From SFWF01 sp045587065 (GTDB lineage: Bacteria > Bacillota > Clostridia > Oscillospirales > Acutalibacteraceae): 59,320 bases of DNA. Below, one piece after another: positions 33,393 through 42,372 of the stretch. The notes beneath the pieces were generated by a model, which ran no database searches, was not told the DNA's origin, and saw only the letters and a program-made list of their open reading frames with translations. Position 1 is the first letter of the stretch. Every line of letters begins with the position of its first letter. Where the stretch lies: positions 1 to 59,320 of the forward strand of contig JAZNBQ010000044.1 in NCBI GenBank assembly GCA_045587065.1, given 5' to 3'. The position numbers and the translations under genes are program-made.

Positions 33393-33690
33393 TCCTATGC
33401 TTTCTTTACTGGTGTTTGCGTCCAAGGCAAGACGTCTCTCTTATGGGACCCACGCCACGATGTACGCTATCGACTCAGGCAAAGCAAAACTTGTTTGTGC
33501 CGCCTGTGACATTTCCGCCAAAAGCGTAAAAGAGCTTAGATTTAGTGCTGATAAAAAGAATATTCCGGTAATTGTTCTTGAAGGAATAGATATAGAAATG
33601 CTATCTAAAGCCGTTGGAAAGAATTGCGGAATATTAGCCGTTAAGGATGACGGCTTTGCCGATGCTTTGTTGGAAAAGCAAGGCAAATAA
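33385..33690 (+). CDS. ylxQ: L7Ae-family ribosomal/RNA-binding protein YlxQ
   Basis: A 101-aa kink-turn-binding L7Ae/L30e-type protein. SLLVFASKARRLSYGTHATMYAIDSGKAKLVCAACDISAKSVKEL and GKNCGILAVKDDGFADAL fit the family. It starts with GTG inside the ylxR end, so translation is coupled. It is a standard member of the nusA-infB operon in Firmicutes. Confidence 0.9.
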   Translation: MNSPMLSLLVFASKARRLSYGTHATMYAIDSGKAKLVCAACDISAKSVKELRFSADKKNIPVIVLEGIDIEMLSKAVGKNCGILAVKDDGFADALLEKQGK

Positions 33691-33709
33691 ACCAAGGAGG
33701 AATTAGTTT

Positions 33710-36220
33710 ATGGTAGAAAAAATTAAATTAAGCGCTTTGGCTGCCGATTTTAAAATGGTATCTAAAGACTTAACTGCTATTATAAAAGAATATACAGGCA
33801 CCGAGAAAAAATCCGGTGCATCCCTCTTGCCTGAAGAGCAAAACATAGTTTTTGATGCTTTAACAACTAAAAATCAGGTTAAAAGCTTTAAGGATTATTT
33901 TGCTACAGGCGAGAAGGCAAGAGCTGCTGAGGAAGAAGCAAGAAAAGCAGACAAGGAAAGAAAACTTGCTGAACAGATGGCTATTTTTGAGCAGTTAAAG
34001 GCTGCTCAGGAAGCAGAGATGTCTGCAAAGAAAGCGGCTAAAGAAGCGGCTAAGAAGGCAGAGGAGCCAAAGAAAGAGACTCCTAAAAAGGCAGAAGAAC
34101 CTAAGATGGCAGAGACCAAAAAGGTTGAGTCTAAGACCGAAAAGAAAGAAGAGGCTAAGCCTGTAGAGCACAAGCCTTCTGACCCAAAACCTTTTGCGCC
34201 TCGCGTTAAGGATGAGAAGAAGGCAGGCGCCGCTCCAAACAGAGGTCCTGCAGAAGTGCGCCACGTTGACACTCGCGTATCTAACGTAGATATGGAGCGT
34301 TACAATGAAAAGTACGAAAATATTGCTCCTGCAAACTCTATGAAGGACAATATGCAGAGAAAACAAAAGATTAATCAGAAATCTCAGAACTATCGTAGAC
34401 AAGAAAAGTCCAAAAAAGAGATTGAGGCAGAGAAAATGCGCCGCATTCAGCTTGAGCGCATTAAGAAAACTCCTATTACCGTTACTGTTGGCGATGAAAT
34501 CACAGTAGGAGAACTTGCTGCTGCCCTTAAGAAGACTGCAGCAGAGGTTATTAAAGAACTTATGAAACTGGGTATGATGGCAAGTGTTAACCAGACCATC
34601 GACTATGATACTGCAGAAATTGTTGTTACCGAAATGGGCGCAAAAATCGAAAGAGCGGTTGTTCTTACCATTGAAGAGCAGATAATGGACGAAACCGAAG
34701 ATACCGCTGAGAGCCTACGTCCCAGAAGTCCTGTAGTTGTTGTTATGGGACACGTTGACCACGGTAAGACTTCACTTCTTGATGCTATCAGAAATACCGC
34801 GGTTACCGACACAGAAGCAGGCGGTATTACTCAGCACATTGGTGCTTACAGAGTTAATTGCAAGGGTCAGGATATCACATTCCTTGATACTCCCGGCCAT
34901 GCGGCATTTACCTCTATGCGCCAAAGAGGTGCTATGGCAACAGATATTGCTATTTTAGTTGTTGCGGCAGACGATGGTATTATGCCACAGACCATTGAGG
35001 CTATAAACCACGCTAAAGCTGCTAACGTTCAGATGATTGTAGCAATTAATAAAATGGATAAACCTGAGGCTAACCCTGACAGAATATTGCAGCAACTTAC
35101 TGAGCACGAGGTTGTTCCTGAACAGTGGGGCGGTGACGTTATTTGCGTTCCTGTTTCTGCAAAAACTCACGAAGGAATCGACGCTCTTCTTGAGAACGTT
35201 CTTTTAGTTGCAGAAATGATGGAACTTAAGGCTAACCCTGACAGAAGAGCTAAGGGTGTTGTTATAGAGGCTCGTCTTGACAAAGGCAGAGGTCCTATTG
35301 CTACATTACTTGTTCAAAACGGAACACTTCATTCCGGAGATATTATCGTTGCAGGAACTGCAGTTGGTAGAGTTCGTGTAATGACTAACGAAAAGGGAAA
35401 AGCGTTAAAAGAAGCAGGCCCTTCTGTGCCTGTTGAAATTGCAGGACTTGCAGAAACTCCTTCTGCAGGAGACGTGTTTGATGCCGTATCTGATGAGAGA
35501 CTTGCTCGTGAGCTTGTTGAACAGAGAAAGCAGAAGATTAAAGATGAGAAATTCAACGCCGCTCAGAAGGTTACTCTTGACAACCTATTTGAGAAATTTA
35601 ACGAGGGCGATTTGAAAGAACTAAACATTATTGTTAAAGCCGACGTTCAGGGCTCTGTTGAAGCAGTTAAAGAGTCTCTTGTTAAGCTTTCTAACGACGA
35701 GGTTCGTGTAAACGTTATTCACGGAGCAGTTGGTGGAGTTAACGAAACCGACGTTATGCTTGCTCAGACTTCAGGCGCTATTATCGTAGGCTTTAACGTT
35801 AGACCTGATGCGGTTGCAAAGGCGGCGGCAGAAAAGGACGGCGTAGATATTCGCCTTTACAGAATTATTTACGAGGCTATTGAAGAAATTGAAGCCGCTA
35901 TGAAGGGTATGCTTGCTCCTAAATATCGTGACGTTGATATGGCTTCTATTGAGGTTCGTTCAACCTTTAAGATTTCAGGTGCAGGTACCATTGCAGGTTG
36001 TTACGTAACATCCGGTAAGGTAACAAGAGCTTGTAACATTCGTGTTGTTCGTGACGGTATTGTTATTGCCGAAGACAAGATTGATTCTCTACGTCGCTTT
36101 AAGGATGACGTGAGGGAAGTTGCTCAAGGTTACGAGTGTGGTATCGGTCTTGAGAAATTTGCCGATATTAAGGACGGAGACATATTTGAAGCTTATATTG
36201 TAGAAGAATATAGAGATTAG
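33710..36220 (+). CDS. infB: Translation initiation factor IF-2
   Basis: The GTPase that brings initiator tRNA to the 30S subunit. In the 836-aa protein residues 1-50 and 260-330 hold IF2-N-type domains; residues 65-200 form a long Lys/Glu/Ala/Pro-rich linker with repeated KKAEEPK-like segments. The G domain begins near 340 with GHVDHGKTSL (G1), DTPGHAAF (G3) and NKMDKP (G4), followed by domains II-IV (KADVQGSVEAV, ISGAGTIAGCYV). AAGGAGGA precedes the ATG. Confidence 0.97.
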   Translation: MVEKIKLSALAADFKMVSKDLTAIIKEYTGTEKKSGASLLPEEQNIVFDALTTKNQVKSFKDYFATGEKARAAEEEARKADKERKLAEQMAIFEQLKAAQEAEMSAKKAAKEAAKKAEEPKKETPKKAEEPKMAETKKVESKTEKKEEAKPVEHKPSDPKPFAPRVKDEKKAGAAPNRGPAEVRHVDTRVSNVDMERYNEKYENIAPANSMKDNMQRKQKINQKSQNYRRQEKSKKEIEAEKMRRIQLERIKKTPITVTVGDEITVGELAAALKKTAAEVIKELMKLGMMASVNQTIDYDTAEIVVTEMGAKIERAVVLTIEEQIMDETEDTAESLRPRSPVVVVMGHVDHGKTSLLDAIRNTAVTDTEAGGITQHIGAYRVNCKGQDITFLDTPGHAAFTSMRQRGAMATDIAILVVAADDGIMPQTIEAINHAKAANVQMIVAINKMDKPEANPDRILQQLTEHEVVPEQWGGDVICVPVSAKTHEGIDALLENVLLVAEMMELKANPDRRAKGVVIEARLDKGRGPIATLLVQNGTLHSGDIIVAGTAVGRVRVMTNEKGKALKEAGPSVPVEIAGLAETPSAGDVFDAVSDERLARELVEQRKQKIKDEKFNAAQKVTLDNLFEKFNEGDLKELNIIVKADVQGSVEAVKESLVKLSNDEVRVNVIHGAVGGVNETDVMLAQTSGAIIVGFNVRPDAVAKAAAEKDGVDIRLYRIIYEAIEEIEAAMKGMLAPKYRDVDMASIEVRSTFKISGAGTIAGCYVTSGKVTRACNIRVVRDGIVIAEDKIDSLRRFKDDVREVAQGYECGIGLEKFADIKDGDIFEAYIVEEYRD

Positions 36221-36230
36221 GGGAAAAAAT

Positions 36231-36599
36231 ATGCCAGGTTTTAAAATAAGCCGAATTACTTCGGATATAAAAATTGCCCTGTCGGAACTGCTTCGCGATA
36301 TAAAGGACCCTAGAGTCAGCAAAATGCTTAGCATAGTAAAACTTGACGTATCAGGCGACCTTTCTTATGCTACAGTTTACGTCAGTGCAATTGAGGGAAG
36401 TGAAAAAACAAAGGAATCGGTTAAGGCGCTAAAGGGCGCCGCAGGATTCTTGCGCCGTGAGCTTGGAAGCAGGCTTTCACTCCGCAAGGTCCCCGAACTT
36501 CGTTTTGTTGCAGACGACTCTATTGAAATCAGTGCAAATATATCAAAAATCGCAAACTCTTTTATTTACAAAAACGAGGAGGAGAATGAAGATGAGTAG
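36231..36599 (+). CDS. rbfA: Ribosome-binding factor A
   Basis: A 122-aa KH-fold factor for late 16S 5' domain maturation. ISRITSDIKIALSELLRDIKDPRVSKMLSIVKLDVSGDLSYATVYVS and LRKVPELRFVADDSIEIS are diagnostic. It follows infB by 10 bp and overlaps the nrnA start by 8 bp. Confidence 0.95.
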   Translation: MPGFKISRITSDIKIALSELLRDIKDPRVSKMLSIVKLDVSGDLSYATVYVSAIEGSEKTKESVKALKGAAGFLRRELGSRLSLRKVPELRFVADDSIEISANISKIANSFIYKNEEENEDE

Positions 36600-37578
36600 C
36601 TGTGAAATGCAGACACTGGCTTCTCTTTGTGAGTTTTTAAAGAGCAATGATGATTATGTTATTTTGACCCATGCATCTCCTGACGGAGATACTTTGGGAA
36701 GCGGTTATGCGCTTAAATACGGACTTGAAAGCTTGAACAAGAGAGCACAGGTGGTTTGTTGCGACAAAATTCCTCACAAGTACGATTATTTTATTGAGGA
36801 CAGTAACGTGGATTTTGTGCCTAAAACTGTTGTTGCCGTAGACGTTGCCGACCTTAAACTTTTAGGAGATATTTATAGTCAGTTTGAAGGCAGAATAGAC
36901 CTTTGCATCGACCATCATATTTCAAACACAAAGTATGCAAAAAGACTTTATCTTGATTCCGGTGCAGCAGCAGCGGCAGAGTGTGTTTTTGAAATATTGG
37001 ACGAGTTGGGAGCAACCTTCGACCGAAAAACCGCCAATGCACTATACACAGGACTTTCCACAGACACAGGTTGTTTTAAATATGCCAGTGTAACTGAAAA
37101 AACTCACAGAATTGCTGCAAAATTGCATAAAATCGGTGTTGATGCAGCAGAAATAAATCGTATAATGTTTGACACCAAGTCCAAGAATCGTTTAGAACTT
37201 GAAAAACTTGTGTTAGAAAAGGCCGAGTACCATTTTGGAGATAAATGTATGGTTCTTTCGGTAACCTCTAAAATGCAAAGAAGGACAGGCTGCGACCTGA
37301 CCGAGCTAGAGGGAGTTGCTTCTATGTCTCGCTCGGTGGAAGGCGTAATTGCAGGGGTTTCCATAAAGCAGGTGGCAAAGGACAAATTTAAAATTTCCAT
37401 GAGAACATACGACCCACTTGATGCCTCAAACATCTGTAAAGAACTAGGCGGCGGCGGTCACAAGGCTGCGGCAGGCTGCACTCTGACAGGCCGATTAAGC
37501 ACGGTTAAAGCTCAGGTTCTTGCGGCAGTAAAAAAGGAAATGGAGCTTAAAAATGCAGGGGATACTACTGATAGATAA
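36592..37578 (+). CDS. nrnA: NrnA-type DHH/DHHA1 phosphoesterase
   Basis: Degrades short oligoribonucleotides and 3'-phosphoadenosine 5'-phosphate. The 328-aa protein has the DHH motif set: THASPDGDTLGSGYAL (residues about 25-40), VAVDVADL, CIDHHISN and LSTDTGCFKYA, then the DHHA1 domain ending in GGGGHKAAAGC. AGGAGG is 9 bp before ATG 36592; the ATG two codons earlier is too close to it. The 3' end overlaps truB by 26 bp. Confidence 0.92.
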   Translation: MSSCEMQTLASLCEFLKSNDDYVILTHASPDGDTLGSGYALKYGLESLNKRAQVVCCDKIPHKYDYFIEDSNVDFVPKTVVAVDVADLKLLGDIYSQFEGRIDLCIDHHISNTKYAKRLYLDSGAAAAAECVFEILDELGATFDRKTANALYTGLSTDTGCFKYASVTEKTHRIAAKLHKIGVDAAEINRIMFDTKSKNRLELEKLVLEKAEYHFGDKCMVLSVTSKMQRRTGCDLTELEGVASMSRSVEGVIAGVSIKQVAKDKFKISMRTYDPLDASNICKELGGGGHKAAAGCTLTGRLSTVKAQVLAAVKKEMELKNAGDTTDR

Positions 37579-38437
37579 ACCCAAAGACATAACCTCTTTT
37601 TCTGCAGTAAGAAAAATTAAAAGATTATGCTGTGAAAAAAGGGTTGGCCATACAGGAACTCTTGACCCTTTGGCTACAGGTGTTTTGCCTATATTCGTGG
37701 GCAGAGCAACCGCACTTTCATCCTTTCTTCTTGATGCAGATAAAGAATATATAGCAAGGGTGCGCTTAGGCGTTTCTACAGACAGCTGTGATATTACAGG
37801 CAAGGTAATAAAAGAAAACCAAGTAAAAGTCACAGAAGAAGAACTTTTAGAGGTGGTAAATTCCTTTAAAGGAGAAAGCCAGCAGGTGCCACCGATGTTT
37901 TCTGCACTAAAAAAAGACGGTGTTCGTCTTTACGACCTTGCACGTCAGGGCAAAGAGGTGGAAATAGAGCCAAGGAAAATTACCATATTCAGTATTGAGT
38001 TAAGTGACTTTGATGGGGTAGAGTTTAACATAAAAGTTAAATGTTCTAAAGGGACGTACATAAGGTCTCTTTGCCGAGATATAGGAGAAAAACTTTCCTG
38101 TGGAGCCACTATGACAGAGCTCAGAAGAACCGCAACCTCAGGCTTCCACATTAAAGACTGTATGCCTTTAGACCAACTTACTGAAGAAAACATTAAAGAT
38201 TATCTTGAAAATGAAGAGAAGGCTGTTGAATTTTTGAGAGAAATTCAGGTTACAGAAAAACAGGCTCTTAGATTTTCAAACGGCGGACAGTTAAGTTTCG
38301 AAAGATTAAAGGCCACTTTAAACACGGAGAACGAGCTTTTAAGAGTTAAATATAAAGATTTGTTTTTAGGTCTGGGCAGAGCCGATTTAGAAAAACAGGA
38401 ACTGGCAATTAAATGTGTAATAAACACTATGAAATAA
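37553..38437 (+). CDS. truB: tRNA pseudouridine(55) synthase TruB
   Basis: Makes pseudouridine 55 in tRNA T-arms. The 294-aa protein has GILLIDKPKDITSFSAVRKI, GHTGTLDPLATGVLPI with catalytic Asp38 in TLDP, QVPPMFSALKKDGVRLYDLARQGKEVE, and KCSKGTYIRSLCRDIGEKL. Its ATG lies 26 bp inside nrnA. Confidence 0.96.
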   Translation: MQGILLIDKPKDITSFSAVRKIKRLCCEKRVGHTGTLDPLATGVLPIFVGRATALSSFLLDADKEYIARVRLGVSTDSCDITGKVIKENQVKVTEEELLEVVNSFKGESQQVPPMFSALKKDGVRLYDLARQGKEVEIEPRKITIFSIELSDFDGVEFNIKVKCSKGTYIRSLCRDIGEKLSCGATMTELRRTATSGFHIKDCMPLDQLTEENIKDYLENEEKAVEFLREIQVTEKQALRFSNGGQLSFERLKATLNTENELLRVKYKDLFLGLGRADLEKQELAIKCVINTMK

Positions 38438-38451
38438 AGGAGTGAATTTAA

Positions 38452-39306
38452 GTGAGCCAATATGCAATAGCCCTTGGTATGTTTGACGGAGTCCACCTTG
38501 GTCATCGCGCCGTTTTAAACTCTGCCATTTCAAGCGGTTTTATTAGCGTTGCGGTTACCTTTAATTCGCTTCCCATTAAGGCTGGTGGAGTTTTAATGAC
38601 ACCCTCTGTTAAGGAGGAAGCTTTAAAATCCTTAGGTGTAGAAATTGTTGATTTTCTGGATTTTGAAAGTATTAAAGACTTAGAACCCACTGAATTTTTA
38701 GACAGACTTTGTGAGAAATATAAGGTTGGAAAAATTTCTTGCGGATTTAATTACCGTTTTGGAAAACACGCAGAGGGCGACACTACTCTTCTTAGAGCCT
38801 ACTGCCAAGAAAAAGAAATCTTGTTTGACGAGATTCCCCCTGTGACACAAAAGGGCACACCTGTTTCTTCCAGTCTTATAAAAGAACTGTTGAAAGAGGG
38901 AGAGACAGAGAAAGCAGAGGAACTTTTAGGAGAACCCTTCTTCTTTACCGCAAAGGTAGAAAAGGGAGACCAACGGGGAAGAACAATGGGATTTCCCACT
39001 GCAAACCAAAAATATCCTGAAAATTATGTAACCTTAAAAAAAGGTGTTTATCAAACCGTGGTTACCATAGGCGGAAAGTCCTATGATGCCGTTACAAATA
39101 TAGGGGTAAGACCAACATACCCCAAAGACTTTATAACTGCAGAAAGCCACATAATAAATTATTGTGGCGACTGCTATGGAAAAGAAATGAAAACACAGAT
39201 TATAAAGTTCTTACGCGAGGAAAAGGTTTTTGCTAACATAGATGAACTTAAAGAAGCAATAGCGGAAAACCTAAGAGAAGTAAAGGAAAATTCAAAAGCA
39301 AAATAA
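38452..39306 (+). CDS. ribF: Bifunctional riboflavin kinase/FAD synthetase
   Basis: Makes FMN and FAD. At 284 aa it is somewhat shorter than the usual 305-315. The N-terminal adenylyltransferase domain has GMFDGVHLGHRAVL and CGFNYRFGKHAEGD; the C-terminal kinase domain has GDQRGRTMGFPTANQ, AVTNIGVRPTY and KFLREEKVFANIDELKEAI. The N-terminal strand is trimmed. GTG start, behind AAAGGAG. It is the last gene before a strong terminator. Confidence 0.94.
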   Translation: MSQYAIALGMFDGVHLGHRAVLNSAISSGFISVAVTFNSLPIKAGGVLMTPSVKEEALKSLGVEIVDFLDFESIKDLEPTEFLDRLCEKYKVGKISCGFNYRFGKHAEGDTTLLRAYCQEKEILFDEIPPVTQKGTPVSSSLIKELLKEGETEKAEELLGEPFFFTAKVEKGDQRGRTMGFPTANQKYPENYVTLKKGVYQTVVTIGGKSYDAVTNIGVRPTYPKDFITAESHIINYCGDCYGKEMKTQIIKFLREEKVFANIDELKEAIAENLREVKENSKAK

Positions 39307-39341
39307 AAAGCCGTATGTAAAGATAACATACGGCTTTTTTG
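39306..39341 (+). terminator. Terminator of the rimP-ribF operon
   Basis: AAAGCCGTATGT/ACATACGGCTTT, a 12-bp perfect stem with a 7-nt loop and T6 tail, directly follows ribF. Confidence 0.95.
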
Positions 39342-39366
39342 CGCCCCTAAGCGAATGACGAGGGCA

Positions 39367-40071
39367 CTATTCCTGACTTTCTATAACAGAGAGAGGGTCA
39401 ATAGATTTACTGTCTTTAAACATTTCTAAATGTAGGTGTGCGGCATCCACACATTCACTGGGAACCAGGTCTACAGTGCCAAGCTTTTGGCCTAAGGTTA
39501 CTGTGTCTCCTTCGGAAACTAAAACATTTTTGTTTAGTCCACAATAACGGGCAACAAGAGAATTTCCGTGGTCTATTTCAATATATATGCCAAGAAGAGA
39601 ATCGTTTATTACTGCAACAACTGTTCCGTTTCCGCATGACTTAACGCTTGTCCCTTTGTCACAGGTAATATCAACGCCTTCGTGGTATCTCATATCTTTA
39701 TAGGTGTTGGAAAATTTAAGTTCACTGTCGCTAAAGGATTTACCTATGTCGCCATTTAAGGGAAAAGCAAAGGTTGTTGCAACAGGCAGCTCTTGCTCTT
39801 CTGTTTTTTCTTCTGTGGACGAGGTCTCTTCACTTGAATAATAAAGTTCGCTTGCATCTCCTTGCACCTGTGCGTCAGAAGACGTGTCGGTCTCCGGAGA
39901 ATAGTAAGAAGTAATATCGGAACTGTTATTAAGCTCGGACGTTTCAGGGCCTTTCACACCGGACCAAGCAGACCATACGGCGCCACCTATTGCCAAGAGA
40001 CAAAGGCATACAACAAAATAAAATGATTTGCCTTTAGAAAAACCTGCAGATTTTTGATTATAATATTTCAT
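39367..40071 (-). CDS. M23 metallopeptidase, SpoIIQ-like
   Basis: A 234-aa membrane-anchored protein. One transmembrane segment (FYFVVCLCLLAIGGAVWSAW, residues about 17-36) is followed by a Ser/Glu/Thr-rich linker (45-95) and an M23 (LytM) domain: KSFSDSELKFSNTYKDMRYHEGVDI (zinc motif HxxxD), VISDSLLG-type strand, and DAAHLHLEMF (HxH). Layout and size resemble clostridial SpoIIQ, the forespore channel protein, in which the zinc site is kept. GGAAGGCGG precedes the ATG. A general peptidoglycan endopeptidase is the alternative. Confidence 0.82.
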   Translation of the reverse strand: MKYYNQKSAGFSKGKSFYFVVCLCLLAIGGAVWSAWSGVKGPETSELNNSSDITSYYSPETDTSSDAQVQGDASELYYSSEETSSTEEKTEEQELPVATTFAFPLNGDIGKSFSDSELKFSNTYKDMRYHEGVDITCDKGTSVKSCGNGTVVAVINDSLLGIYIEIDHGNSLVARYCGLNKNVLVSEGDTVTLGQKLGTVDLVPSECVDAAHLHLEMFKDSKSIDPLSVIESQE

Positions 40072-40189
40072 AAATTTTACCGCCTTCCGAGTTTATTTTC
40101 GCCTCTTTTAATATTTTTTATGCAAAAAATTAAATAATTTTTTAAAATTAGTTCACAAAAAGATAAAAATCATGGAGTATTATAAATTA

Positions 40190-40291
40190 CGCAGATTAAG
40201 AAAGCCGCAATTCTTAATTTGCAGGGACATTATGTACCTACTCATAAACCCCTCGAAATAGGAAAAAGCACCGTGGGAACGGTGCTTTTTT
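40190..40291 (+). ncRNA. Candidate terminator-ended small RNA
   Basis: About 100 nt folds into a 12-bp stem with one G-U pair (GCAGATTAAGAA/TTCTTAATTTGC, 40191-40222), a middle AGGGAC/GTACCT segment, and a perfect intrinsic terminator at the end. An AT-rich -10-like box (TATTAT/TATAAA, 40178-40186) sits just upstream but no well-spaced -35 is seen. It contains no coding frame of note. I cannot match it to a known RNA family; a 6S-like RNA was considered without support. Confidence 0.35.
40263..40291 (+). terminator. Orphan intrinsic terminator
   Basis: AAAAAGCACCGT/ACGGTGCTTTTT with GGGA loop and T tail. No plus-strand gene ends here, so it implies an upstream untranslated transcript. Confidence 0.9.
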
Positions 40292-40434
40292 CATTTTAAG
40301 GCAAAAATTTACAAAAGTATTAAAAAGGGGTAATAGTTTGTAATTAATTTGATATAAAATCGTAACTCAAATGAAAAGACTTTTATGAAATCCTTGATAT
40401 ATAATATTAATATCAAATTATCGGAGGTGGGAAA

Positions 40435-40971
40435 ATGAAACGAAGAATTCTTTCTTTTGCATTGATTTGCATGGTAATGCTTTTAAGTTTTAGTTTTCCT
40501 ACTGCTACTGCTCAGGTTAAGGCGCAGACCATTGCCGAAACAGATTCCTTAAGATTTGAAAATATGCTTAATCACAACTATCTTTTTGGAGACGATTTTA
40601 ACGACATCAACAAGGTTGTTGACAAAAGCATAATACCTCTTCTTGATAAACGAGACGGAGACTTTATAAGAGAAGATATTGTTAAAAGCTTTGTGGAAAA
40701 TATGTATGACTTTGATATTGAAGGTTATGCGCCAAACACAAACGCTCCTTTAAGAGATGGTTACATCTTTATAATGCCAATGGGTTATGAAAACATTTCT
40801 CATAAAATAATTTCTGTCAGCGCAAATGACCTTCTTTATTGTGTGGTTTCAGAAATTACTTTCATCACCCACGACGGCGAAACCGAGACCGCTACTTGCG
40901 AGACTGTTTTCTTAGAAAATCAGAATTCTGCTTTTGGTTATAATATAATCTCTGCAAACATTTCAGAATAA
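40435..40971 (+). CDS. Secreted hypothetical protein
   Basis: A 178-aa protein, not recognised. It has a clear Sec signal peptide (RRILSFALICMVMLLSFSF, then PTATAQVKA, likely cleavage after an Ala near residue 26-31). The mature part is acidic, with no repeats and only two cysteines, ending in a beta-rich region (YIFIMPMGYENISHKIISV, LLYCVVSEITFIT). CGGAGGTGGG precedes the ATG. It is bounded by a terminator shared with the convergent lipoprotein gene, so it is monocistronic. No function is suggested. Confidence 0.75.
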   Translation: MKRRILSFALICMVMLLSFSFPTATAQVKAQTIAETDSLRFENMLNHNYLFGDDFNDINKVVDKSIIPLLDKRDGDFIREDIVKSFVENMYDFDIEGYAPNTNAPLRDGYIFIMPMGYENISHKIISVSANDLLYCVVSEITFITHDGETETATCETVFLENQNSAFGYNIISANISE

Positions 40972-40974
40972 AAT

Positions 40975-41004
40975 AAAAGACCCGATAAAAATCGGGTCTT
41001 TTTT
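40975..41004. terminator. Bidirectional terminator
   Basis: AAAAGACCCGAT/ATCGGGTCTTTT with an AAAA loop, between two convergent genes, U-tailed both ways. Confidence 0.92.
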
Positions 41005-41016
41005 ATTTTGCAATTA

Positions 41017-42300
41017 TTACTTATCTTCAGCCTCTTTAGATGAAACAGGAGCAGATGAGGATGATGATTCAGCTTCAACCAGAGTATCTACAACAGAAAC
41101 TTTTGTTAGACCGTTGTTTTTAACAGTTAAAGAAACTTCTTTGGTTTTGCTCTCGGTGGTGTAGCCTGAAGGCACGGTTTGTGTTAAGGTGTAATCGCCA
41201 AAGGGTAGGCCTTCCTTAGAGAGTATGCCTTTTGAATCGGTCTTGCCAAGCTTATACTCAGTGCCGCTCTTTTTATTTGTTGCCTTAAATTCCACGCCGG
41301 AAATGGCTTTGCCGTTGTTGTCGTTTAAAGTGATTTCTAAACAAGCCGCCATTCTTATATTGCTTGGTGTGGTTATAACTTTTAATGGCCACTGTGGGTC
41401 AGGTCCGAAATGCATACGCTCAACAGCACAGAATTCAGGGCCGTTATCGTTGCCTACGTGATAAACCCAGTGATAACCGTTTTTATAACCGGCATAAACA
41501 GACACGTGCATACCAACGTCTTTTTTATCTAAAGCGTTGCACATTACCATAATAGAACCAATTGGAATTTCTTCCTTAGGTGTAAAGTGAAGGTAACCTG
41601 CGCCGTCTTTATATACAGAGAAATCAATATATCTTGAATAGCCCTTGCTTACCCATTTTTTTGCCGCCTTATACATATCGTCTGCCCATACAGACCTTTC
41701 AGGTCGGTCAAGGAAAGAGGTATCAATTCCTGCAACGTTAGGCAGATAATTGAAATAAACGTAAGTAACAAAGGATGCGCAAACCAGACCGCCTGAACGT
41801 TCAAAATATTTAATATCAGGCTTGCCCTGAGAGTTTGTTTCATAACCTGTAGCAACTCCGCCGTAGCCTATTTTGGAAAGCCAACCCTTTGCTCTTTTGG
41901 TGGAAGCAAGGCGATATTTCCACATTTCACCGTCGGCAATATGTTTCTTTATGTTATAGCCTGTGTAGATTAAAGAATCCATAAACACGTTATCGTTAAT
42001 GTCCATATTGGTGTTATATGTGTAGTTGGTTTGTGGCTTTGGTGCAGTGGTTGTTGTAGAAGTCGGCTTGCTACTTGTAGTAGGCTTTGGTTTGCTGCTA
42101 GACGCAGGCTTGCTGCTGGATGCAGGCTTACTACTGGATGCAGGCTCACTGCTTGACGACTCTTCAAGGCTAGAAACCTCACTGGAAGATTCTATAACAG
42201 AGGAGCTTTCTATTTCTATGGTAGGGGTTTTATTCTTTTTGCAGCCCACTAATAAAACAAGTGAAAATACTAATGCAAAAGCAAGAATTCGTTTAATCAT
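41017..42300 (-). CDS. Lipoprotein with NlpC/P60-like and SpaA/Cna-B-like domains
   Basis: A 427-aa surface lipoprotein. The signal peptide ends in a lipobox (LVLLVGC, Cys at about 20). A Ser/Glu then Ser/Lys/Pro/Thr linker (30-90) includes three ASSSKP repeats. The middle domain (about 100-320) has a probable catalytic Cys in ERSGGLVCASFVTYVYF and His residues in VGMHVSVYAGYKNGYHWVYHVG, as in NlpC/P60-type peptidoglycan hydrolases. The C-terminus (330-400) is a SpaA/Cna-B-like beta-sandwich (GKAISGVEFKAT, GLPFGDYTLTQTVPSGY) followed by another serine-rich tail. Start ATG 42300 follows AGGAGG. It probably acts on, or is exposed through, the cell wall. Confidence 0.8.
   Translation of the reverse strand: MIKRILAFALVFSLVLLVGCKKNKTPTIEIESSSVIESSSEVSSLEESSSSEPASSSKPASSSKPASSSKPKPTTSSKPTSTTTTAPKPQTNYTYNTNMDINDNVFMDSLIYTGYNIKKHIADGEMWKYRLASTKRAKGWLSKIGYGGVATGYETNSQGKPDIKYFERSGGLVCASFVTYVYFNYLPNVAGIDTSFLDRPERSVWADDMYKAAKKWVSKGYSRYIDFSVYKDGAGYLHFTPKEEIPIGSIMVMCNALDKKDVGMHVSVYAGYKNGYHWVYHVGNDNGPEFCAVERMHFGPDPQWPLKVITTPSNIRMAACLEITLNDNNGKAISGVEFKATNKKSGTEYKLGKTDSKGILSKEGLPFGDYTLTQTVPSGYTTESKTKEVSLTVKNNGLTKVSVVDTLVEAESSSSSAPVSSKEAEDK
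42094..42147. repeat. 3 x 18-bp tandem repeat in the lipoprotein linker
   Basis: Three successive 18-bp units (42094, 42112, 42130) differ at one to four bases each and encode ASSSKP-type repeats. Such a unit can expand or contract in frame, changing linker length. Confidence 0.85.
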
Positions 42301-42332
42301 ATTTCCTCCTAAAAAATACAACGTACGACAAT

Positions 42333-42361
42333 ACAATACCATTATTTCGACTAAAAGTCAA
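42333..42361 (-). promoter_or_regulatory. Promoter of the NlpC/SpaA lipoprotein gene
   Basis: On the minus strand TTGACT and TATTGT have a 17-bp spacer, 33 bp before the start codon. It is back to back with the rex promoter. Confidence 0.7.
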
Positions 42362-42372
42362 GTTTTTAGGGG

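Larger units (their letters stand above)
40072..40434. other. 363-bp AT-rich intergenic region
   Basis: Between the divergent M23 and secreted-protein genes. It holds a candidate small RNA with its own terminator (about 40190-40291) and, close to the right-hand gene, TTGATAT-N9-ATATCAA around a TATAAT-like box (40394-40416), a possible promoter/operator. No ORF with a ribosome binding site is seen. Confidence 0.6.

Noticed and set aside
33995..34402. Long minus-strand frames inside infB
   Set aside because: They are shadows of the Lys/Glu/Ala-rich linker coding sequence, without ribosome binding sites.
40072..40291. 6S RNA
   Set aside because: Size and 3' terminator would be tolerable, but I could not find the long closing stem with a central bubble.
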